Shown piece after piece: positions 32,026 to 38,461 of a DNA stretch of 40,787 bases. Source of the stretch: CAYJXA01 sp964404595 (GTDB lineage Archaea > Nanobdellota > Nanobdellia > Woesearchaeales > GW2011-AR9); assembly GCA_964404595.1 (NCBI GenBank), contig CAYOKQ010000007.1:1-40787 (forward strand), read 5' to 3'. The notes below the pieces were generated by a model. The model searched no databases and was not told where the DNA came from. It saw only the letters and a program-made list of their open reading frames with translations. The translations under genes were made by a program, and so were the position numbers. The first letter of the stretch is position 1, and each line of letters begins with the position of its first letter.

Positions 32026-32761
32026 CTTTGGGGAGCAGATATTGTAAAATTAATCTAAAACCGTGCTCTTTTTTTTCCGAGCCAACCCATGGTCTGGGCG
32101 ACTGGATCATACGTCGTATTCCACTCCCTCTTTTTCTCAATGATTGAACAGATCCGCTATCTTGTTTAAAAATTTGCATACAGCGGTGTGCAAGACTAAA
32201 GTTTTGACCTGGATCATCAATAATAATTATCGCTCCCCGCTGTGCCCCCACCAAGCGAAGGGAAACTTCTCCCAATTCACCAAACTGTGTACCATGCTCG
32301 ATAGCATTGTATAAACCTTCAGTGACGCAAAGAGCCGGGAGTATATCAATATCTTGTTCTAAAAATAAGGGATGTTCAGAACCTATACTATAACCTAGCT
32401 GATTTGCACGGGCATCGTAACCTAATTGCCTTGCATACGCATCTAAACATGAAAAAATGTGTGTTCTTTCTCTGGTGCAATCAAGCTGATGCCAAGCTTG
32501 CCGATATTCAGCGCTGCGGGTATTTGGTGCGGGTATTGGGTAATTGCTTAAATCCTCCAGGCACTTAACCAGAGCCGAGTCCTTGCTAAATTGCCATTGA
32601 ATATCCCAGTAATTCTCTTTAAGCTTAACGACGTAGCGCTGATCTTCCTGATTTCGTTGAACGCAACTTAAGACATCATTAAATAATGGCAATTGTGAAA
32701 TTTGTAACGTTTCACCAACGTTAGTATAGGCAAGTTCAAGAGTAAAAGATAAATCTATCAT
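32012..32761 (-). CDS. GHKL ATPase domain protein (anti-sigma regulatory factor-like)
   Basis: The 249-aa protein has an N-terminal 110-residue region with no known domain and a C-terminal HATPase_c_2 domain: N-box EGLYNAIEHG (148-157), G1 box DDPGQNF (182-188) and G2 box KRGSGIRRM (210-218). These are the ATP-binding motifs of RsbW/SpoIIAB-type kinases, in which E and N of the N-box coordinate Mg-ATP. In bacteria such proteins phosphorylate an anti-anti-sigma factor or bind sigma factors, which archaea lack. No STAS, PP2C or receiver gene is adjacent, so its partner is unknown. The gene stands alone. Confidence 0.8.
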   Translation of the reverse strand: MIDLSFTLELAYTNVGETLQISQLPLFNDVLSCVQRNQEDQRYVVKLKENYWDIQWQFSKDSALVKCLEDLSNYPIPAPNTRSAEYRQAWHQLDCTRERTHIFSCLDAYARQLGYDARANQLGYSIGSEHPLFLEQDIDILPALCVTEGLYNAIEHGTQFGELGEVSLRLVGAQRGAIIIIDDPGQNFSLAHRCMQIFKQDSGSVQSLRKRGSGIRRMIQSPRPWVGSEKKEHGFRLILQYLLPKANQI

Positions 32762-32891
32762 TTTCCAAAGAACATCTTCACTATTTTGTGAGAGAGAGAG
32801 AGTGTTAGGCTAGATTTTCTTTTGATGTAAGCAAACCCGCTCTTTTCAATCGCTTTAATTTTAATTTCTTAAACACTTTAAAGCCACCTTG

Positions 32892-33122
32892 ATGCGGACG
32901 TATTTTATATCTTCTTTTTTGTCTGGTATGAATTTTTCGTGCCATAATCAGCAGGGAAATGGAGCGGCTTATAAAGTTTTCTGCCTAGAGCGAACATTGT
33001 TTGCAGCGTATGAATTTGGAAGGGAATTTGCAGACACTTCAGTTAGTCAAAATGCAGCGAAGATATTGAGCATGCGTATTGCAGATTATCTGCATCGTCC
33101 AATGAAAGAAAATGAACAATAA
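32892..33122 (+). CDS. Hypothetical 76-aa protein
   Basis: From ATG 32892 (MRTYFISSFLSGMNFSCHNQ) this small soluble protein contains an ERTLFAAYEFGREFAD helix and an end segment (SMRIADYLHRPMKENEQ). No family is recognised. A TTG 1 codon upstream is also in frame. A TTTAATTTTAATTTC stretch some 20-30 nt upstream is the only promoter-like sequence. Confidence 0.5.
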   Translation: MRTYFISSFLSGMNFSCHNQQGNGAAYKVFCLERTLFAAYEFGREFADTSVSQNAAKILSMRIADYLHRPMKENEQ

Positions 33123-33195
33123 TATTATTGAAGAATAATATAATGTATTATAGATTACCACAAAATATAAAAGCATAAAGACAAGACTGCTGTTT

Positions 33196-34542
33196 ATGGA
33201 TATCACCCGAAGACAACTGTTTATCGGCATTGGCGGCGCGTTCTTGGTTGGAAATGGATGCAGCACAAAAAGGCAGCACGGTACTTCTACTTTTGAGTCA
33301 AATTTACCTTCAGCTCTAGAATCGCTGGTGCTGGAAGGAAAAGGAAATGAATCTGTATTTAACCCTTCAATTAGCGAAGATGGTCATTTTTTAACCTGTT
33401 TTGAGGGTAAAGCACAAGAGGTAGTGCGTGAGCATTCTGACGAAGTCAAACGGATGTATGCCAGCCGTGGAGAATCTCTGGGTTCTCCATCGCGTGATTA
33501 TATTTATCCACAAACACCTTTGAAAGTTATTGATCGTGTCAAGAATAAAGTGATTGCATCATTGCAGCCGCCAGAAGGATGGAATTGGCTCTGGCGACAA
33601 ACACCTACTTTAACCGGTAACTACGTGATTGCCGCTCTGTTTAAAGGTGACCCGCACGCATTTACTCTTAATAGAAAAACGTATACTGCACAGGTGCAAG
33701 AAGGCGGGCTAGCGGTCTTTGATTTTCGCACGAATACATCAGAAATAATTTCTTTGGGAGGTAGAGCCATCGTAGGAACCCTACGCTCATCTAAAGAAAA
33801 ATTAATTACGTGCTATACCGCCGCTGACCACAATACAGGATCGGTATATGATCTTACTCGTCGATCAAAATTACATACACTGCCTGATTTTGTTGAAGCA
33901 GAGCATAATGGGGGCGCAACAGGCGATATTTCTGAGGACTATATTGTTTTTACAGGACGAGTTCCTATAACAAACTGTGATAAGCTTGATCCAAGAGCAG
34001 GACGTACAAGCAGCCATATATATTTAATGGATTTAAAAACAGGAATTGTCGAACAACTAACTCGAAATTCTCATGCCTTAGCCGGATTAACATATTCTCA
34101 AGAGCAGCAGCCCAGAATAAGCGGGAGATACGTTGTGTATAATGATGATACTTTCCTTGCGCATCAACCAGATGATATTAATCAAGGAGAATGGGTTCAC
34201 GTATTACGTGGTATGACTATTTCCAGAACCAGCTTAGGACAAACAATTGATCAGCGAAACTTTGTTGGTTATACTCAATTACCAGCTGGTATGGCAAAAA
34301 TTAATGAATACGCTCAAGGAAAATTTTTTTGGGATGTGGATATTAACAGGAATGGAAACGTATGTGGAATTAATAGTTTAGGAGAATTGATCTGGAATGG
34401 CGATGCTAAGTTTAAATCTTCTCATCATGATTTATTCACAGATTTAATTGCTGCCAATGAACGTGATGTAGCCGTATTTGGCACTAAAGTTCGTGACGAG
34501 GGACAAAGAGACCGAAGTTTTGTTGTGTATCAAAATAGTTAG
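33196..34542 (+). CDS. Tat-exported lipoprotein with TolB/WD40-like beta-propeller
   Basis: The N-terminus TRRQLFIGIGGAFLVGNGCS has a twin-arginine motif (RR at 5-6), a moderately hydrophobic core and a lipobox VGNGC with Cys22, so it is probably exported folded and anchored by lipid. The mature part (448 aa in all) is a beta-propeller: PSISEDGHFLTCFEGKAQE, GDISEDYIVFTGRVPI, SSHIYLMDLKTGIVEQLTRN and QQPRISGRYVVYNDDTFL are PD40-like blades. No catalytic residues are evident. Role: extracytoplasmic binding or periplasm-like scaffold, inferred. TATA-like AAATATAAAAGC lies at 33163-33174, 22-33 nt upstream. It overlaps the convergent gene at its 3' end by 4 nt. Confidence 0.75.
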   Translation: MDITRRQLFIGIGGAFLVGNGCSTKRQHGTSTFESNLPSALESLVLEGKGNESVFNPSISEDGHFLTCFEGKAQEVVREHSDEVKRMYASRGESLGSPSRDYIYPQTPLKVIDRVKNKVIASLQPPEGWNWLWRQTPTLTGNYVIAALFKGDPHAFTLNRKTYTAQVQEGGLAVFDFRTNTSEIISLGGRAIVGTLRSSKEKLITCYTAADHNTGSVYDLTRRSKLHTLPDFVEAEHNGGATGDISEDYIVFTGRVPITNCDKLDPRAGRTSSHIYLMDLKTGIVEQLTRNSHALAGLTYSQEQQPRISGRYVVYNDDTFLAHQPDDINQGEWVHVLRGMTISRTSLGQTIDQRNFVGYTQLPAGMAKINEYAQGKFFWDVDINRNGNVCGINSLGELIWNGDAKFKSSHHDLFTDLIAANERDVAVFGTKVRDEGQRDRSFVVYQNS

Positions 34543-35114
34543 AAAATCATTTTTCCCATAACCATATATCGCCTGTTCTTTTGAGCGTAATGATTCACAT
34601 ACTGCACGTATTTCTGCACTCCTGCTTTTCGTTCCACTATCGCCAGCATATCGGCAGCAAGGGGCAGTGAAATAAAGTTCCCCTCTTCATCTTTGTAGAA
34701 AATATAACCATTGCCCCTCTCATCCCAGTCGTGAGTGAAATCGAAGATGAAATCAAAGCCCGGCTTTTCCACAGTTGTATCAGAAAGGACAGTATAATCT
34801 TTCCAGCTAAAAGTATAAGCTCTGGCATCAAGCAGTTGTACTTTTTTGTTGAGGATAGAAGAAAGAAAATCGAGAAATTCTTTTTGGTTGAACCATTTGG
34901 AAATAGCCGGCGGCAAATTTGCAGCCGCATACGAATGGGAAACACGTACAACTTCTTTTTTATAATATAAACGGATGATCTGCTGGCGTAATTTCATATA
35001 AAACTCCCGTTCTAGAAATTTAAATAAGACGGTACTGGGAAAATCATCTTTGGAAAGAAATTCCTGCTTTATTTTTTCAATAGTTTCTGCAGCCAGATAA
35101 TTCTTATTGATCAT
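34539..35114 (-). CDS. Putative non-catalytic double-stranded beta-helix partner of the OGFOD1-like protein
   Basis: From ATG 35114 the 191-aa product overlaps the upstream hydroxylase gene by 11 nt, so it is translationally coupled. The frame is open for 47 more codons upstream, but those lie within the hydroxylase gene. Residues about 130-191 (FDFTHDWDERGNGYIFYKDE, then NFISLPLAADMLAIVERKAG and VQKYVQYVNHYAQKNRRYMV) have the strand order of a double-stranded beta-helix; a possible HxD (HDWD) and a final H are present but the arginine position is unclear. In yeast Tpa1/Ofd1 and human OGFOD1, a catalytic domain is followed by a second, non-catalytic DSBH domain in one chain. I infer that this gene is the split-off counterpart; homology is not proven. 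Confidence 0.6.
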   Translation of the reverse strand: MINKNYLAAETIEKIKQEFLSKDDFPSTVLFKFLEREFYMKLRQQIIRLYYKKEVVRVSHSYAAANLPPAISKWFNQKEFLDFLSSILNKKVQLLDARAYTFSWKDYTVLSDTTVEKPGFDFIFDFTHDWDERGNGYIFYKDEEGNFISLPLAADMLAIVERKAGVQKYVQYVNHYAQKNRRYMVMGKMIF

Positions 35115-35745
35115 GAAACCACCCGCTGATCGCAATCCTTTGCACATCCCGTACGACTTCGGTAACTTCATGAAATGATCTTTCAGAAACAAGAAAAAAA
35201 GAGAAAGTATTGAATTTGGGGATGATGGTGGCATTGATATCTGCTGGAACTCCATTTTGCGATGAAAATAAATTCAAAGCTCCTCCATCATTTTTATCCA
35301 TATCAGAGAGATAGAGAAAATAGGCTATCTTTCGCCCTTCCAGCCGATCGTCATGGCACAGCAAATAATCTGTGTCTTCGTATAGTGTTCCGGACATATC
35401 AATAGTATCTGCTTTTAAAGAAGCAGAAGTTAGATGGCTTAGATAAGCGATAAACCAACTTGAGGAGAGAAAGGTTTGAAATTCCTGCAATACCTTATTC
35501 TGTATAGCACCAAAATCTCCGGTTTGCTTAAATTGAAATAAATCTGCCTGCTGGGGGGTAAAATGCTGCTCCGATAATGCTTTGAGAACGGGAATCATCT
35601 TCCCCGATATAAAGAAATTTTTTAATTCCAGATATGGAAAGGGCTTTTGGCGGGGAAATAATTTGCGCAAGCGTTCTATTTCATCTGAAGAAAGATATTT
35701 GGGAGAAATCCATTCTTGAAGGTTAGGAAAATTCACTGTCAGCAT
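35104..35745 (-). CDS. OGFOD1/Tpa1-like 2-oxoglutarate Fe(II) prolyl hydroxylase
   Basis: The 213-aa protein matches the catalytic domain of OGFOD1/Tpa1/Ofd1: LLCHDDRLEGRKIAYFLYLS, DGGALNLFSS, then FFLVSERSFHEVTEV and RIAISGWFH. Iron ligands are H131, D133 and H192; R203 binds 2-oxoglutarate. The His-to-His and His-to-Arg spacing equals that of the eukaryotic enzymes within 2 residues. In eukaryotes this family hydroxylates a proline of ribosomal protein uS12 in the decoding centre. It needs O2, iron and 2-oxoglutarate, of interest for a DPANN archaeon, often assumed anaerobic. It starts within the stop of the M28 peptidase gene and overlaps the downstream partner by 11 nt, a tight three-gene operon. 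Confidence 0.85.
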   Translation of the reverse strand: MLTVNFPNLQEWISPKYLSSDEIERLRKLFPRQKPFPYLELKNFFISGKMIPVLKALSEQHFTPQQADLFQFKQTGDFGAIQNKVLQEFQTFLSSSWFIAYLSHLTSASLKADTIDMSGTLYEDTDYLLCHDDRLEGRKIAYFLYLSDMDKNDGGALNLFSSQNGVPADINATIIPKFNTFSFFLVSERSFHEVTEVVRDVQRIAISGWFHDQ

Positions 35746-36581
35746 TATAAAGCACTCATTAATAAATTTATGCCGTCCTCTTGAGCGTATCTTTGGACTA
35801 CATTCAACACTATTTGTTGTGCCAATTGAAGTGAATCTTCGCGGATATGCTCAATCGTATCGGAATCGCGATGGTAGGTTCTAAATGTATGCGAAGCGCT
35901 GATTTTTCTCATAATGATGAGAGGATCAACCAAAGAAGAATGTTCCAATACTCTGGTGATATCCTCGAGCATTTGGCGATCTTCTTCATGAATTAAAGTT
36001 AGACAGATGGAGTTTTGTACCTGCGCATCAAGAAAATTCTGATGATCACCACTGTGCCCATGGGTATAAGGAACAAAATGAGCATCGGCTGCAGATTCTT
36101 TCAAGATTTGACAATAAGCGCTGCTTTGATGGTCATATGGCCATAAGGTCGGAATAGAACCTTGGCCCACCATTTCCATATTGAGAACGGCTGCTATATC
36201 TTTAACCCCTTCTTGCTGGATATACGCCTTTGAGCCCAGCAATCCTGTTTCTTCGGCATCAAAAAAGGCTAAACGGATAGGCACTAAAGCGGGTGTGTTA
36301 CAATATAATGAAGCAATACCTAAGAGAACTGCAACTGCTGAAGCATTATCATTGGCACCAGGGCTTCCAGGAAAAACATCATAATGGGATGAAAGCAATA
36401 TTTTTTTCATGGGGCGCCCCTGATAAGGCAGATCAGCCACAATATTAGCCTTCTTTCCGGGATCAAAAGCTTGTATCTGTGGATTCAATTGAAGCGTATC
36501 CAAATAATCATTGATAATGAGCGCCCGCCGGGAATCGTTTTTGCCAGCTAGCCGTTCCACTAAAGGTTTCATAAGAGTCAT
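35745..36581 (-). CDS. M28-family zinc peptidase
   Basis: The 278-aa protein has the M28 metal and catalytic motifs: SSHYDVFPGSPGANDNAS (H66, D68, D78), FFDAEETGLLGS (E110-E111), NMEMVG (E136 in the place of the usual Asp) and the final His in RTYHRDSDT. No signal peptide is evident, so it acts in the cytosol, probably as an aminopeptidase or peptide hydrolase with two zinc ions. A His-rich segment (THGHSGDHQNF) is usual for substrate or metal binding in some members. It is first in the operon with the OGFOD1-like hydroxylase; TATA-like AATATTTATTAA is found upstream on the minus strand but shared with the divergent gene. Confidence 0.9.
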   Translation of the reverse strand: MTLMKPLVERLAGKNDSRRALIINDYLDTLQLNPQIQAFDPGKKANIVADLPYQGRPMKKILLSSHYDVFPGSPGANDNASAVAVLLGIASLYCNTPALVPIRLAFFDAEETGLLGSKAYIQQEGVKDIAAVLNMEMVGQGSIPTLWPYDHQSSAYCQILKESAADAHFVPYTHGHSGDHQNFLDAQVQNSICLTLIHEEDRQMLEDITRVLEHSSLVDPLIIMRKISASHTFRTYHRDSDTIEHIREDSLQLAQQIVLNVVQRYAQEDGINLLMSAL

Positions 36582-36655
36582 TTTTAAGTTATTACTAATT
36601 GGTAGTTTATTAATCTTGTGGTAATATTTATTAATATCACTGAAAATAAGAAAAC

Positions 36656-37867
36656 ATGGCAGCTGAATTCAGAATACCTTTGGAAGTATTAGCTGCAGAA
36701 AATAATCTCTTAGGAAAATTACACGAAGTGTTGAAAACAAGGATTGAACGTTTGCAAGGATATATTTTTTCTTCTAAGATCAGGCCGATTTTATTTAAAG
36801 ATTCTTTCGCAGAAAGCAAATCAGATACGGTTTTACGCATTCAAGTAGAGATCAGAACCATAATCAATCTTAATGAACAGCTTACCAGTAAAACCTCTTT
36901 ATTTTTGGGAAAAATACGACAACAGAATCTTTTTTCTCAGCAAAGGCATTCTCACCAAACCATTGCCTATATGTATAATGCTCTCCATCATCAGCGAAAG
37001 ATACAAAGCATATTGCAAGACCTTGAAAAAAGCCTGCTGGCCCTGCGCACTACCGTGTCACCAGCACAGATGCAGGCAATTGCCAGAGAATTAAGAAGAT
37101 TATTTTCTAATCTCGAAAGATTAAGTGCAGAAAATCAGAATTATCTACAGGATTTCCAAGGAAGATATAGGATTGAACGGCATCTACGCCAGACGTATGA
37201 GGGTTTATTAGAGCAGAACATCTTAAAGAAAACCAATGGATGGAAATATTTACAAAATGGGGATATCTGGGTTTCATTTAAAACTGCATCTTACCTGAAA
37301 AAAGAATATTTGTCGCGATGGATAGCTAGGATCAACGGGTCGCAAGTTACTCATGTTGCACTTTTTCTACATGATGCCCAAGGCTATCCGGCAGTGATTC
37401 AATCTAACAAAGGGATGATGGCGGGAATGAAAAGATTAGAAGGATTGGTTGAAGGTCAAGTGTATATCATTTTGCGGCCAAAATTGAGTTCAGGACAGCG
37501 GATACAATTATGGAGGGTGGTGCGTGAGATGATACAACAAAAGATTTGGTATTCGAAAGCAAAAATCATTGCGGTGATCCCTTCCCTGCTTCTGAGTAAA
37601 GCGGTAAATGCTTTTTCACGCCGCTCCATCCCTACCGGAAATATTTTAAATTCGGTTACTGCCAATATGTTCTGCAGTGAATTTTTAAACGAAGTGTTTA
37701 AGAGAATCGGATTCTATCTTACGCCCAAGAGCAAATATAGTTCTATGGTTCTCCCCGCAGATATTATCGCCTCTTCTGAGGTAGAATATGTGGGATTATT
37801 GTTTGCTGATGACAAGTACACCAAAGAAAAAATCATGCGAGAATTAGTAGAGGGAGTGAGAATCTAA
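36656..37867 (+). CDS. Coiled-coil protein with permuted NlpC/P60-like (YiiX/DUF830) cysteine hydrolase domain
   Basis: Residues about 10-195 are long helices (LGKLHEVLKTRIERLQGYIF; RELRRLFSNLERLSAENQNY) suggesting a coiled coil. Residues about 200-375 show the permuted papain-like fold: NGDIWVSFKTAS, catalytic H233 in SQVTHVALFLHD, C340 in ANMFCSEFLNEVFKR and VLPADI as the closing strand. This matches YiiX/YebB-like (DUF830) enzymes, which cleave amide or ester bonds in lipids or proteins; a peptidoglycan substrate is not expected in archaea. No signal sequence. It is divergent from the M28 operon and overlaps the convergent signal-peptidase gene by 4 nt. Confidence 0.8.
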   Translation: MAAEFRIPLEVLAAENNLLGKLHEVLKTRIERLQGYIFSSKIRPILFKDSFAESKSDTVLRIQVEIRTIINLNEQLTSKTSLFLGKIRQQNLFSQQRHSHQTIAYMYNALHHQRKIQSILQDLEKSLLALRTTVSPAQMQAIARELRRLFSNLERLSAENQNYLQDFQGRYRIERHLRQTYEGLLEQNILKKTNGWKYLQNGDIWVSFKTASYLKKEYLSRWIARINGSQVTHVALFLHDAQGYPAVIQSNKGMMAGMKRLEGLVEGQVYIILRPKLSSGQRIQLWRVVREMIQQKIWYSKAKIIAVIPSLLLSKAVNAFSRRSIPTGNILNSVTANMFCSEFLNEVFKRIGFYLTPKSKYSSMVLPADIIASSEVEYVGLLFADDKYTKEKIMRELVEGVRI

Positions 37868-38322
37868 TAGATCACTGCCACCACGACTCCCTGCACGTCC
37901 TCAAAGCGAACTTTAAACGGATCGCGAAAATGATTATTATCGCCTTTTACCAGATAATAAGCACCTTTGTCATCCACTCCTTTTTCAATAACTCTGTGAA
38001 TTAAAATCCCATATACTGTCTGATATGATATAACGTCTCCTACGTTGATAGCATTAGGATCGGTAGGAGTTATTTCGATGGCATTAGCTGTTTCATCGAT
38101 AAACGGATCCATCGAATTCGTATTCGTAAAGCCTGCCCATTTGGCCCGAGGAATATCCAGAATAACCTGCTGGGGATAGACTTTGATCTGGTTTTCTGCA
38201 ATCCAGTCGCTTGGAGAACTGTTTTCCCTTCCCCCAATAAAAGCCGGCAGCTGCGCGGTGGAAAATAAAGCCAGTATCACTAACAGTATCGTAATAAAAA
38301 TAACCAAAGCATAACCTTTCAT
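37864..38322 (-). CDS. Signal peptidase I-like (S26 family, Ser-His type)
   Basis: The 152-aa protein has one N-terminal membrane anchor (residues about 5-25) and the S26 core: catalytic S70 in TNTNSMDPFID, H109 in GILIHRVIEKG replacing the bacterial lysine, and D128 or D134 in KGDNNHFRDP. This is the archaeal/ER (Sec11-like) Ser-His-Asp arrangement. It would remove signal peptides of exported proteins at the outer membrane face, and several such proteins are encoded in this window. It is divergent from the phosphoesterase-GH5 fusion gene. A palindrome and TATA boxes lie in the 139-bp intergenic region. Confidence 0.88.
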   Translation of the reverse strand: MKGYALVIFITILLVILALFSTAQLPAFIGGRENSSPSDWIAENQIKVYPQQVILDIPRAKWAGFTNTNSMDPFIDETANAIEITPTDPNAINVGDVISYQTVYGILIHRVIEKGVDDKGAYYLVKGDNNHFRDPFKVRFEDVQGVVVAVIY

Positions 38323-38359
38323 AAACCAGGCGACACCATTTATCTATTTAAAGATATAT

Positions 38360-38440
38360 GTTCTATAGTGTATAATAGAACAAACATTATGTGGGCTATT
38401 TATTACAAAATGCTTGTTGAAAGCGATAAATATATAAACT
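38360..38440. promoter_or_regulatory. Divergent promoter region with palindrome GTTCTAT-8-ATAGAAC
   Basis: A 7-bp inverted repeat (38360-38366 with 38375-38381, 8-nt spacer) lies between the divergent signal-peptidase and phosphoesterase-GH5 genes. TATA-like AAATATATAAAC at about 38427-38438 is placed 24-35 nt before ATG 38462, and TTTAAAGATATA at 38347-38358 could serve the minus gene. The palindrome touches the minus promoter and is a likely operator. Confidence 0.5.
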
Positions 38441-38461
38441 ACCCACAAGTAGTAATCTAAA

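Noticed and set aside
35115..35255. 47-codon extension of the gene at 34539-35114
   Set aside because: It lies wholly inside the OGFOD1-like coding region in another frame; ATG 35114 gives normal operon overlap.
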